From Spinacia oleracea (lineage: Eukaryota > Streptophyta > Magnoliopsida > Caryophyllales > Amaranthaceae): DNA of 64,000 nt. The stretch lies in assembly GCF_020520425.1 (NCBI RefSeq), contig NC_079487.1, positions 106,798,141-106,862,140 of the forward strand, written 5' to 3'. The notes under the pieces were generated by a model. The model was not told the origin of the DNA, did not search any database, and saw only the letters and a program-made list of their open reading frames with translations. Shown here piece by piece: positions 1 through 11,345 of this stretch (positions are counted from its first letter, which is position 1; the number at the start of each line of letters is the position of its first letter). The position numbers and the translations under genes are program-made.

Positions 1-490
1 CTTGGGCAGAATCTAGATTCAGTAATATTTCTCCAAGGATATCGACGGGTAACGAACACCAATCAGCCATGTATCCGAATAAGCTGTCAAATCCAAATAA
101 AGAACACTCAACAGGTTGCTAGAAACACAAATTCAAACATTCCAATAATTCATTGAATTAATAAACTGTTAATAATAAACTGCACATTCACAAGTTATAG
201 TCAATTATAGTGCAGCAGCATGCCAGCATCGACAAAAGAAATTAAATTATTAACTGTAAATCAATTGTTGATAAATTGTTGAAATTTTGATTTTGATTAC
301 CAGAAAATTGGAAGAATAATTGATTTGTAGATCTTAATATAGAGTAATTATGATTAGAGTAATTTTGGGATTTGATGGAATTCAAGAGAAGAATATGATA
401 CCTGTATCGGAAGGAGATTCAACTTCAGCGTCCGTCTCTGTGTAATGTATGCGGTAATGTAATGAAACACCCGGAGAATATATTTAGGAC
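1..490 (-). CDS. F-box protein, N-terminal end (gene runs off the left edge)
   Basis: Only the start of this gene lies in the window. On the minus strand an ATG at 70 opens a frame reading MADWCSLPVDILGEILLNL, the classic start of an F-box domain (L-P-x-D-I/L-L-x-x-I-L), and the frame is still open at base 1. F-box proteins bring substrates to SCF ubiquitin ligases; the substrate-binding part is outside the window, so the subfamily cannot be told. The leader appears spliced: a donor at 401 (exon 402 to about 490) and an acceptor giving a second leader exon 71-118 frame an intron of 119-401. The coding part is 1-70. Confidence is good for the F-box call and moderate for the leader intron. Confidence 0.75.
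119..401 (-). other. putative 5'-UTR intron of the F-box gene
   Basis: On the minus strand GATACAG|GTATCATATT is a good donor and GTTTCTAG|CAACC a good acceptor, with AT-rich sequence between. No coding sequence is visible. This is inferred from splice-site shape only. Confidence 0.5.
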
Positions 491-1827
491 GGTGCTTGAA
501 GTAATTTCGATTGGAAATACCAAATTGGGTTTTTTTTTTTTTCGGAAAACAAATTGGGTTATGTTCCCAACGGTTTTGGATCCTAGAGTTATAAAATACG
601 GAGTAACTCTATAAGGTAGAGTTTGAGCATATCAACCATTGAATGAAAAATCAATGGTTCATATATTATCTTTCCAAAATTCCCCTATTTTTTCTCATCA
701 ATATGAGCCATTAATTTTAAAATGTACGGTTTAGATACAACTCTACCTGGACTCGTTTTCAACAAAATTTCAATTGGAAATCTCTCTCCCTTTCACGGAC
801 AAGGGACGGAAATTTTAGTTTTTTTGTGAAAAAGTAAATTTTCTATTTGTTAGGTGTTACTCCGTATAAAATAATTTATTCTATTATTTATTCACATATT
901 TATAATATGCACATACAACTCTAACACCACATAAACTCTTAAAAACATAAACTTATTAATAATAGAAAACTTTACATAATACTAGAAATTTTATGTACAA
1001 TATGCTTCGTAGTTCCTCACACTAAAGCACACCAAAACTTCACATTGTATTTTTATTTATTTATAATTTAAGCATATTCTTTTTGTAAGTTGAGTTGTAC
1101 AATAAATTTTTCTTGGAAATAATAACAATAAAAATATTCTATCAGTAAATAACGAAGTGCCCATATTTAAATGCAACTCCTTTTATGTTTACAATTGAAA
1201 AGCATATTTTTATATGCTTTGATCAGTATCGTTTTTTGTTTCGGGTTTTTTTTTTTTTTTAAAAAAAAAGTATGGAAAAAAAAAATTAGTTTCTAGTTTT
1301 TTTTATGTCATTTTTCAAAATCAACGTGCTTTTAAAAAAATTAATGAATTCGAGCATTGAGAATCCTGCATAAACCAACATATTTATGATTATGAAAACC
1401 AAAACTAAAACCAATCCCATAGGGAGGATAAATAAAATTGAAGGCAACACAGAATCAATTAAGCAGAGGAGATTGATGGTGAAGGATTATGATCGACAAA
1501 ATCAGATAACAGATTCGATTAATCAAAAGTGTCCATGATTAATCAATGAGAGATAGAGAAAACATATAAAACGTGACATACCCAAAAATTCATATCTGTA
1601 AATTTAACATATTCAACATGACTAGTAAATCTGAAAAAGCCCGACTAGAATGATCTTCTAACATCGTATGGAAATTGGAAAGGCCAGAAAAACTACAAAG
1701 GATTATGATCTTCTAAAATATCACAAGAGCTTTGCTTAAAACAGTGCAAAATTATCGGCTAATAATCCATTATGCATTTCCTACTCCAAATGTTTTTTTT
1801 TCAGTCGCAGGAGTCTGAAGCTTTGGG
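491..1827. other. AT-rich intergenic region between the F-box gene and the EMC7 3' end
   Basis: No coding potential is seen. It holds poly-T/poly-A tracts near 528 and 1240-1280, and two copies of the dispersed 9-mer TACTCCGTA (597-605 on the minus strand, 858-866). A weak inverted pair GGTAGAGTT / AACTCTACC spans about 612-752 and could be a small MITE relic. The right part is the probable 3' UTR and downstream flank of EMC7. Confidence 0.5.
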
Positions 1828-4800
1828 TCAGTTTATCCGAGCAGCGGCAGGAGCAGAAGTAGCACCAACACCACCTAAAAGGCTTGCTAATCCACCTTGA
1901 CTCCTCATTTGTTCTTGAGCTTCCCTCATTTCCTCAGTATCTGACAGGGTCAGAATATACATTATATGATTATATGCTCAGAGAAGATACCATGAAAGTC
2001 AAAGTCAAACTAAAGCAGGATCTGAATACATGATATGTAGAGAAATATATTGTTTCCAAGAAGATGCAAGCCTTGCCATTTACACAATTATACTATACAT
2101 TAGATAGTATAAAACACAGCACAGCAAATGTGGCATGAATCCTAACTGTTGATTACTTTCCGGGTTACCTTTTTGTCTTTGCACAATATCAAATTGATGC
2201 GGTTCTAGGTAAGCAGGCAGAAAGTTCATCAATTACAGAGTTCAGAGCACTTACCCATGTTTTCCATTAGTTTGGGCAGCACGAAAACAACTAGGCCCAT
2301 GAAGCCAACCATCAGACCCATGGGGCTTTTCAGAAGAGATATGGGCGAGAAGGGTTCCCTTTTCTGTGGTTAGCAAAGAACGAACCGTTATATGAGCTAT
2401 TGCGATGAAATTTACTTTTGGATAAAATTCAAGTACGGAATATTTTGTGGCTTACCTCGTAATAGTATTCCTCTCTCAAAGGCTCCAAAGCCAACTCAGA
2501 TAACCCTCTTCTGGTTTCTGTCAATGCAGCCTGAACTTTCCCAGGGTTTCTAGCACTAACATCAACACGAACCTACACAAATAACATGGTAAGAAAGCAG
2601 ATAATAAAATGTGCTTAAAAGGGAAAAACCGAAAAACCATAAAACAGACATACCGGGGAAAAGAAATAACCAGTTGCAGCCACCTCAATTAGATGAGTGC
2701 CGGCTGGGATGTTATGGCTTTAAGCATGGTCAAGGAAAATTTAGTGCATAAGACAAATAACAACAAGATATGTTAATTCTTAAGCCATTAACGCAAGTAT
2801 GAATGCTAATTTCAGCAAGCCATAGAAGGTAAAGGATTGGCCGGTTAGCCCTACCCGCACAAAATTAATAAATTATACTTCATTGAATACACTTGAATGC
2901 ATAATAAAAAAAGAATTTAAATCGTAGGATCTACGTGGAAGGATACAATGAAAAATATCCATCAGGCCTCAAAAATGTAACCCTTTGACCGCCATTGAGT
3001 ATCACCTTGATATTTGATGTTTTTGCAGGCAAGCCATAATCTCTAGTCCCAAAATCTGCAAGGAAAGATGTAATTTAGTTAGCTTGCTGAATCTTCTCAT
3101 CAACTTGAACCATGAAATGATGCGAAAGAAACATCACAAGCACAAACAACGGACTGAGATTGGACGTATTCCAACTTTCCCAGTGTATAAATTGAAGATT
3201 AGATGTGAACAGAATTATGTAAACTGAAACATACTTCAGCTTTCAAAGACAAGTTGCAATAGTCATAACAAATGCATGTACCACCCTAATCAACTGTGGT
3301 GCTGTGTGCTCATGTCTCTCACCAATTTTAAGTCAGGAAAGCTCAAACAGCTCAAATGCTGAAGTCCTTTTACAAGTGAACATAATAGGTAACATAGAGA
3401 ATTTTGACCAATTAGTCCCTTTTCTCTTTGCCATATCTGATGAAGTGATGATAACGTCAAGTAGCTGGTCAAGTTCTCATAACATCTACATCTATTATAA
3501 CATCTATATCTATTCCGCCTTTTGTTTATGGACTTCCTCCCAACAAATCAGATAATGAAAAGTTGAGAGCAGGTGTATTGCATGGATTTCATATGCTATT
3601 TTACTAGAAACAATTCTAATGTAACTGATCTCAAGATGATTGACTTTGTGGATGTCTCTCCTTTACACCTAATTATAGGGTTTTTGGTCAATCACTTCAA
3701 CAGGTCAACTACCTCCAAAAAGCTATCCAAGATAAATGCATTTATATATCTCTTGAGTCATCCTACCAATCTATAATTGGTTCAATGTTTGTGTACTCCT
3801 GTATGGTTGAAACAAAAATTCCACATTTTCTCGCCTCTTGGCTAAGAAAACATCTATCATTGGTGAAGACTGAAGAACTGAGAAAAGAACTTCCACTCAG
3901 ACTTTTAAGCTGAACCCTCCATCAATAAAGTAAAGCCCTGCATACTATTGAAATTTGAAAAATCGCTTGGTTTTTCAGGGAGTGCCATGAGTCGTAGCAA
4001 CAATTAAAACATCCTTCACACGTTCCAAATTAGATTCCTTTACAGCACTACATATAGACTTTATTCCTGCCTATCACCCACTATAAATTTTCTCAAAGAA
4101 AGCTACTAAAGATGAACTCTTCTTTAATCTAACCACAAAGAGAATTCTGACTTCACAACCTCGCTTCTCTACTATACATTCATCTTGCTACCAAAATCTT
4201 AGCTAGTTTGATTCTCATCTCACTAAAATTTCATCAAATGATGTGAAATACCAACCATATCATTATCCAAACGCCATCGACAAGACACCAATCTACCGTG
4301 AGACATGAGATGCTGAGACTACTCGGATAAACCCTCAATTAGGCAGATAGACTATCAATGCTTCAATAACACATGAGGGGCAGCTATATATGATGAAACC
4401 CGGCACCCAGACAGCCCGGCCACGCACATATGCACAATATATCAAGGCATTTGAATGATGTTGAATCAGTAAAACTCTATGGGGATCCATTATCATCTTA
4501 CGAAAAATCAGAAGTTTCAACTAGTTCAAAATTTCAACAAATTGGCAGAGAATTTGATCCACAGGGGTTAACCTAAAATCAGTTATGGTATGATTACTCC
4601 TATAATCAAATTCAAACCCCAAAAAAACCCAATCTTCCAATGGAACTAGCAAATTGTTAAACAATTCTCCACTTAAGTTTCTAAATTTCACCAAACAGAA
4701 CACAAAATTCATAGCTCAGGAATATTATATTACAATTGATGAAACATATCAAGGGACGGGAAAAAGTGTTAGAATAATCATACTTGGGATTTTTACCCGA

Positions 4801-5055
4801 CCATTGATAGTGAAACCATCAATTTGCCTGAAAAAACATAATCATCAACAGATTATCAGAAATTAATATGAAGCAGATCTTAATTATTTGCTAATTCAGT
4901 TCAAATATATATATTTTTAAAAGAGTCAAACGATAAAATTAAGAAGATAATAAGACATACCCAGATGAAAAAGCGTGTGCTGTGGGAAGAAGAAGGCAGA
5001 AACAAAGTGTTAGAGAAAGAGAAAGAAAAAGATTGGATCTGCTAATCGTCACCAT
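1828..5055 (-). CDS. EMC7: ER membrane protein complex subunit 7 homologue (EMC7, DUF2012)
   Basis: EMC7 is the lumenal beta-sandwich subunit of the ER membrane protein complex, which inserts tail-anchored and multipass proteins. Seven coding exons join in phase: 4961-5055, 4784-4827, 2947-3055, 2654-2717, 2456-2572, 2255-2363, 1828-1940 (651 nt, 216 codons plus stop, the usual family length). Residues 1-28 are a signal peptide ending PTAHA. The lumenal domain carries the family motifs FTINGRVKIP, VILNGGQRVTFLRPDGY and IPAGTHLIEV. SPMGLMVGFMGLVVFVLP (about 156-173) is the membrane helix, and a cytosolic tail EEMREAQEQMRSQGG follows. All junctions are GT-AG. Intron 2 is unusually long (1728 nt) and holds no clear insertion. 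In Arabidopsis the homologue (At4g32130 from memory) sits next to the homologue of the transporter found at 20-25 kb here. Confidence 0.95.
3056..4783 (-). other. long intron 2 of EMC7
   Basis: 1728 nt between the exon ending ATCCCAA|GTATGA and the acceptor CTTTCCTTGCAG. It is AT-rich and non-coding. The short open frames in it have no family signature, and I found no transposon ends. Confidence 0.7.
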
Positions 5056-5870
5056 GGTAGAAGAGCTCGAAAGAGTCAATCCGTGTTTTAGCAGATGCTC
5101 AATTTACTTAAAAAGCTTTGGTAAAGATGAAACCCGTATTTTTGGCCCGGTATTAATTATGGTAGAATAACCTGGGGTTAAAACTTTTTTCTTTTGTCCT
5201 TACTAGTTGTTGGATCGTGCGCACTAGTATACAAAATTATTTTTGTAAAAATGTTACTTAAAAGCTAGGAACTTACAATTTATGGTAAATGTTAGAATTG
5301 ATATGTTAAAGTTAGATGTTGGATTTACATGTAGCAGGAAATAGAAACTATATACGTTTTAATTGATAGTTCGAAGGTACAATATATAGGAAATTATACC
5401 CAAAGAAAACAATACATTTTGTATAGCAATGGAATGGTGAAACCGTAAATGTTCTATTGTTAAGAACAAGACAAAATAAAACAAAGAAGGAAACGAGAGG
5501 CATGCACGTAAATGCACTATTGGGTGAATAGTAATCAAAGTATGAAGCTTTATAAGTGTTAGGATAATGACTACTACGTGGTTGTTTTTTTTAAAGCATA
5601 ATCTATTTATTTGCATTCTTTATAAGTTTATATGTACAAAAAAAAAATTAAGAACATAGCTTGTAAATGTGCTAAATTGTTTGCTAGCTTAATTAATAAC
5701 TTTCTGTTTGCTTCAACGAAAAACAATTTTAAATGGAAATGATTTTTCATGAAAAATAATTTTCAAAGGAAAACATCAACGGATAATAGTCTTCCTTTGT
5801 TTGTTTTTTTACAAGAAAAGTTTTAAGAAAAAAGGACATGAAAGTGAAAATAAGAGATGGGTTGGAGGAG
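5056..5870. other. EMC7 upstream region and AT-rich intergenic DNA
   Basis: It holds the presumed promoter of EMC7 (minus strand, just right of 5055) and then low-complexity AT-rich sequence. No gene is supported. Confidence 0.4.
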
Positions 5871-5885
5871 AGTAATAGAAATGTA

Positions 5886-6152
5886 CTCCCTCTGTCCCTT
5901 AATACTCCACTTGTTTTTACTTTTTGCACTATTCACATACTCCGTAATTCACTTTGACCCTATTTTATTTCTAGTATATAAAAACAAATGTTAGTATATA
6001 ATATATTGTTGACTTCATCTTAATATATATTTTCAAAATATTAATATTTTTATAAGTTTTTATAATATGTAGTTAAAGAAATTGGTGGTCAAAGTTGTGC
6101 ATTGGCAAAAGTGTCCGGTCAAAACAGGTCGAGTATTAAGGGACTAAGGGAG
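5886..6152. mobile_element. Stowaway-type MITE (Tc1/mariner)
   Basis: Termini CTCCCTCTGTCCCTTAATAC and, inverted, CTCCCTTAGTCCCTTAATAC match the Stowaway consensus end. TA flanks both sides (5884-5885, 6153-6154). The element is 267 bp and non-coding. A 15 bp direct repeat AGTAATAGAAATGTA flanks it (5871-5885 and 6151-6165, the second copy overlapping the last two element bases), which is longer than the TA duplication expected of this family. A copy of TACTCCGTA lies inside (5938-5946). Confidence 0.88.
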
Positions 6153-6154
6153 TA

Positions 6155-6490
6155 ATAGAAATGTAAGGGGTATTCCTACAACTTTTAAAAAGGAAGTTGT
6201 GTTTCCTGTCGAGAAAGTGTTCCGTATTTGGAAAAATTATTATCCATCCTTAACAAAATAGACAAAGAACAAAAAATTTAATTTTCGAAAAAGTATTTTC
6301 TGTCAAAATAAACGAAGCCAAATAAGGTGTAAGGATGTAACGGAGTATTAAGGGGGGGGGGGGGCAAAAAGTCCAAAAAAATTACGCAAAGCAATTGTTG
6401 TATCGGCTTTTTATTATAGAAAGACGTAGGCAATATAATCAATGAAGAGGGAATTCAAAACTAAGATATATAGTACACATTCGCAGAATA
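6155..6490. other. intergenic, with a 13-G homopolymer and an inverted copy of a 17.9-18 kb sequence
   Basis: Bases about 6183-6232 (AAAAGGAAGTTGTGTTTCCT and on through GAGAAAGTGTTCCGTATT) recur inverted at about 17956-18000. A run of 13 G lies near 6352-6364. No gene is seen. Confidence 0.6.
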
Positions 6491-8399
6491 TCTATATTAT
6501 TAAAGCAGAATATCGGTGAATGTGAGGCCTCCAAACACTCAATCCTCTCTTCTCACATATGCCACGTCAATTGCCACATCATACTCCATCAAAAGGAAAT
6601 CAATCAATCACATGCAACTTCAATCATGCACCAATTAAGCAATAAATAAGGAAAAAAAGAAGAAGAAAAAAAGAGGAGAATTCAAACTACCCATAATAAG
6701 AAAATAACCATTGACAAAAAAGGAAATAAAAAATATTGTATTAAATGAATGATATATACATACCAATTAATAAGGAAAAAATAAAAAGAAAAAAAAAATC
6801 AGGTTGCTTATCTCTTGAAAGGAAATTTGAATAACATAAATATAATAACTTACTATTTCGACACAAATTATTAAATATTATGAAATAATTGAAAAATAAT
6901 TCCAATCAATCTAACACATATGGCGTCATTTTTTTTAATTATTCATTTAACGTATAATTAATCAATTTAATAAAAAAAGTAGGTACTTCAGTCAAATGAT
7001 TAAACCATACATTTTATAATTTATTATTAAAAAAATAAAATAAACATACAATCCTTTCGACTATCAAGAAAAAAGTAAACATAACACCCTCTGGCAAAAA
7101 GATGTAATATTTTAGAAGAGAGTAAAAAATAAGGAGCAAGGTAAAATTACTTCATCAGTCATTTTAATAAGATATTATTATAAGATACATGTGAGAGGAT
7201 GATGGTTGTTGGCTTCGTGATAGCTGGGAGATTTTACGGGTAATTGTGTGGGTTATTAAGAGTGTAGCTCATTCGGTTGTTGGTGGATCGGAGTGAGATT
7301 TTTGTCGCCGATGGTGGGAATTCTGATTGCAGTTGGGTTGGTTAGGATATTTTTGTTGATGGTGTAAAATTCGTGATAGTTGGGTAACATTTCTATCTTG
7401 GTGGTTGGAGGTAGAGGGTTAGGAAGGTAGATGATTCCGGTGGGTGTGGTCGTTGGATCGAGAGGTGGTGGAATAATGTGAGGTGACGTGATCAAGGTGG
7501 CCTTAGAGTAGAGGAAAAGAAGAGACGGAGGTGGGGAGGAAGTTTGACGGTAAGAAAGGGTATGGGAATGACACAAAATTTAACTAATAAACAACACATA
7601 TATAAGGGAATCAACTCAATTGATTCACTTATATTTCTTGAAAACCTTAAAACAAACGCTCATTAATCAATCTCTACATGCTAACAACTATATAAATAGT
7701 ACATGGAGAAAAACATGAATATATTTAGGATGAGATCATTAAAGGAAATAATGAAAATATGTGAAAAATGGTTGTATACTACGAGAAAATAAATTCTATG
7801 TACTACGGAGTATTATTTACATATATACTTAGTCAACAATATGGAAGCTCGAATAAAACATCATTCGTTATGAGGGATATAGAACATCTTTTAAACAAAG
7901 AAAATATGAAAACTCATTAAATAAAAGGAATATTGGTTATAATAATCCAACCTATTTATAAAAAAATCAGACAAAATATATTTATAGAAAGTCACATCTT
8001 GAATAATTATATGAAAATTAGTACCATTTCAAGTAAATATTTATTTCATAAAAATCAACTAACATCCATAAAATTATACAATATCGCTATTGTAATCATT
8101 CTTATAAGTGTACTTCCAACTAGCTAAATACAGTCAATCAAAACTAAAATGATATACTTAGAAAAGTCAATTGATAACAACTTTTTGATAAGCTACTTTA
8201 TTAGAATATGACATTTTGTCTTAGGCATCTAGCAACATTTCAATTATCTAGCATCGCTAAAAAAATATTTCATAATTACTTCTTATTTATGTTATTACTA
8301 CTACAATGTACAAAGTGAGTGTTTTTAAAAATCTAATGCCCCATTTTATTTGTTTCCTAATTTATAGAATCCCGTGCATAAGCAGGGGCCCATACTAGT
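6491..8399 (+). mobile_element. non-autonomous Helitron, 1.9 kb
   Basis: The left end TCTATATTATTAAAG begins with TC and follows an A. The right end is the hairpin CCCGTGCATAAGCAGGGG (7 bp arms, one mismatch) followed after a few bases by CTAGT and then a T in the flank. This is the canonical Helitron layout: 5' TC, 3' hairpin plus CTRR-type end, insertion between A and T, no inverted repeats, no target duplication. The interior is AT-rich and has no Rep/helicase frame, so it must be mobilised in trans. The open frame near 7256-7576 is proline/threonine-rich low complexity and not a believable gene. Confidence 0.85.
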
Positions 8400-8409
8400 T
8401 AAACATTAA

Positions 8410-9685
8410 ATCAAAACTTGGGAGTTAAGCCCATTATGGGGTCTAAGTTTTGCAATAAATCACCAATTGGGACCTCACGTTTTTTTGGGTCAATAATTGG
8501 GACCTAAGGTTAGATTTTTGGTAGTTTAACTCACCTTTAACTCAAGGTTGACTATTCAAACTAATAAAATAAATCAAAAATAAATTATAAGAGTTATGAC
8601 TTAATAAGTAGTATTATTTGCCAATTTTTTAGGGGTTTTATTGGGTTTATTTTGTTCGTCTTTAGATTTGAGTTAATTAGTACTCCGTACTTGTTAATTT
8701 TGTGATTTTTTGTTCCCCTCAAAAAAAAATTGTGATTTTTTGTGAGATTAATGATTGAATTGGTTAATTTTGTGATTTTGTGATTTTGTATGATATTAAA
8801 TGCTGCTAAATTTTATTGTTTTTGTGTTGATTTTGATAGATTTGTTATTGTTTGATTTTTTATTTTTTTTTAACTTTTTATGTTTACTTCGTGATGTTTA
8901 TACCTTAATCACTTAAGGAGAGAATTTTTTTTTGCATACCTTATAAATTGATTGAAAGTAAAATGAGGTTGACCATTGTTTCAAATGAAGATGCCTTTTA
9001 AAGGGGTGACATACAGTGAGAAGTATGATAGATTGATACATACTACAAGTATTTTTAGAATGTGACTCGTATACGTACTCATTTTCTTTAAAAAAATTAT
9101 GGGTCAGGACGGACTGGGCTATGCTAAATAGGTCACTTGAACTGACTAAATATGACTTATTTATGACCCGAACAGACCAATTTCATTAAGTTTGGGCCGG
9201 AGCCGCCCTTGACATGGCTCATTTTATAGCTCTATGTTAAAACATTCAAGGGAACATTTTGATTTTGTTGGTTTCGAAGTAAAATTATGTAAATATTAGA
9301 AATTAGTTACTTAACATTTCTTTTTTCAATTTATCGTTGAACTGTGAACTAATCATAATGGACGAACTTCATTAATAAAGAAAATAGAAATTAATGTGGT
9401 GTTGATAGTTTCCGATGATGTTTGTTCAAGAGGGAGATATTGGAGGTGTAAGAATAACAATTAATTAATTAAATTAGTTTTGTATTTTTGCAAAAATAAA
9501 ATGTTATAATTATATTTCTTATTTCTTAACCCAAGGACTTAACATTTTTTTAACCACCATAGTTAACTTTGGCTAAAAAAGTAAGATGAGGTCCCAATTA
9601 TTGACCAAAAAAAAGTGAGGTCCCAATTGTTGATTTTTTCTAAAACTTGGACCCCAATCATGGGGTTAACTCCAAAACTTGGTTA
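8410..9685. mobile_element. long-TIR DNA element, non-autonomous, MULE-like
   Basis: The first ~110 bases (AACTTGGGAGTTAAG, then CCAATTGGGACCTCAC, then GGTCAATAATTGGGACCT) recur inverted over the last ~110 bases, with small substitutions. Terminal inverted repeats this long, with an unrelated AT-rich interior and no transposase, fit a non-autonomous Mutator-like element. I could not find a clean target duplication, so the outer limits are good only to a few bases. Confidence 0.7.
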
Positions 9686-9689
9686 GCTA

Positions 9690-9940
9690 AATGGGGAAGA
9701 TTCCATTATCCTATATTAGTTGGCTTACCGTATGATAACGAACAAGGGTGTTAATCGAGTTAAACAAACTCAACTCAAATAAAAAACCGATTAAAGTTTG
9801 ACTCGAAACTTTGGCGAGCACGAGTTGAGAAAGCTCTAAATCGACTCCATAAGCTCGTGAGCAATTAGATCCTTCACTTGGTTGATAAATAATTTGTATT
9901 TTGGTGCTAGGCTTGCCAGTTGAGAATAACTTTGTTTTAG
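9690..9940. other. repeat-derived spacer left of the minisatellite
   Basis: Contains CTCGAAACTTTGGCGAGCAC-like sequence that recurs in the same orientation near 18645-18690. This is probably the remnant of another dispersed repeat. No gene is seen. Confidence 0.4.
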
Positions 9941-10797
9941 TTATTTAATTAGTTAAGCACTAGAATCAATTAGTTAAGCATTTGAACTAATTAGTTAAGC
10001 AATAAAATCAATTAATTAAGCAATTGAATGAATTAGTTAAAGTAATGTAACTAATTAGTTAATAGTTAAGCAATGAAACCAACTAGTTAAGCAATCGAAC
10101 TAATTAGTTAAGCAATGAAACCAATTAATTAAGCACTTGAATCAATTAGTTAAACAATGAAACCAATTAGTTAAGCTTTTGTTGTATTCAGTTACATCTT
10201 GTATGTTTTAGTTATATAAAGTAATACATATAATTGACGAATTAGTTAAAGCAATGCAATCGAACCAATTGGTTAAGCATTAGAACTAATTAGTTAAGCA
10301 ATCGAACGAATTAGTTAAGCAATGTAAACGATTAGTTAAGCACTGAAACCAATTAGTTAAGCAATCAGACTAATTAGTTAAGCAATCGGACTAATTGGTT
10401 AAAATTGAACCAATTAGTTAAGCAATATAAACGATTAGTTAAGCACTGAAACCAATTAGTTAAGCAATCGAACTAATTAGTTAAGCAATCGAACCAATTA
10501 GTTAAGCACTGAATTAATTAGTTAATTAATCGAACTAATTAGTTAATCATTTGAACCAATTAGTTAAGCAATGAAAACAATTAGTTAAGCACTGGAATTA
10601 ATTAGTTAATCAATCGAACTAATTAGTTAAGCATATGAACCAATTAGTTAAGCAATGAAACCAATTAGTTAAGCATTGGAATTAATTAGTTAATCAATCG
10701 AACTAATTAGTTAAGCATTTGAACCAATTAGTTAAGCAATGAAACCAATTAGTTAAGCAATGAAACCAATTAGTTAAGCAATGTGACTAATTAGTTA
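9941..10797. repeat. minisatellite of ~21 bp units with core TTAGTTAAGC, left block
   Basis: Several dozen near-identical units of the form AATTAGTTAAGCAATG plus a 4-5 base variable part (GAAACC, TCGAAC, TTGAACC, CTGGAA) run head to tail. The core TTAGTTAAG is kept while the variable part cycles, so a higher-order period of several units is likely. It carries stops in every frame and is non-coding. The same unit recurs at 16212-16735 and 43345-44062. Confidence 0.92.
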
Positions 10798-11211
10798 ACA
10801 TTTTCTGAGTTTAGTTATGATTTTAGAAGTTTTAGTTAAGATTTTCGGAGTTTTAATTATGATTTCAGAAGTTTCAGTTACGTTTTTCTAAGTTTAGTTA
10901 AGATTTTATAAGTTTTAGTTAAAATTTTCTTAGGTTTAGTTAAAAAATATCTTGTTTTAGTTAAGATAAATCGATTAATGAAATTTTTTTACTAGTGAAC
11001 CTAAAGTTATATTATATTGGGCTAGGTGTAATGTTTTGGGGCTTTTACCTATCTTTTCAAAAATACGAACTAAAACTAAGAAAATCTTAACTAAAAGTCA
11101 CAAAACCATAACTAAACCTCAAAAATTTTATCTTAAATAAAACAAATTTATATTTAACTAAAACAAAAATTTCCTGAACTAACACAAATATATACTCATA
11201 ACTAAAACGAA
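10798..11211. repeat. TTTTAGTTA-rich degenerate tract flanking the minisatellite
   Basis: Loosely spaced TTTTAGTTA(A/C/T)GATTTT motifs on the plus strand to about 10990, then the inverse (AACTAAAA) to the LINE insertion. The same kind of tract lies at 15954-16210, 16740-17150, 42800-43330 and 43770-43900, always next to the minisatellite. Confidence 0.7.
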
Positions 11212-11345
11212 TTTTTTTTTTTTGGCAAGCAAGTAATAAATTTTATTGATCACCCAAAACAGTTTACACACAGGCTAACCTGTTATCACAAGGAAACAGG
11301 AGCAAACAAAAAAGCTAAGAAACCTTAGCTAACCAGACCCACCCT

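Noticed and set aside
612-752. possible small MITE with GGTAGAGTT ends
   Set aside because: Only 9 bp of inverted repeat and no clear duplication.
7256-7576. 106-codon frame in the Helitron
   Set aside because: Pro/Thr/Ile low-complexity composition, no motif, inside a non-autonomous element.
9941-10797. CRISPR-like appearance of regularly spaced repeats
   Set aside because: The 'spacers' are 4-6 bases and themselves recur; this is a plant minisatellite, and nothing prokaryotic is present.
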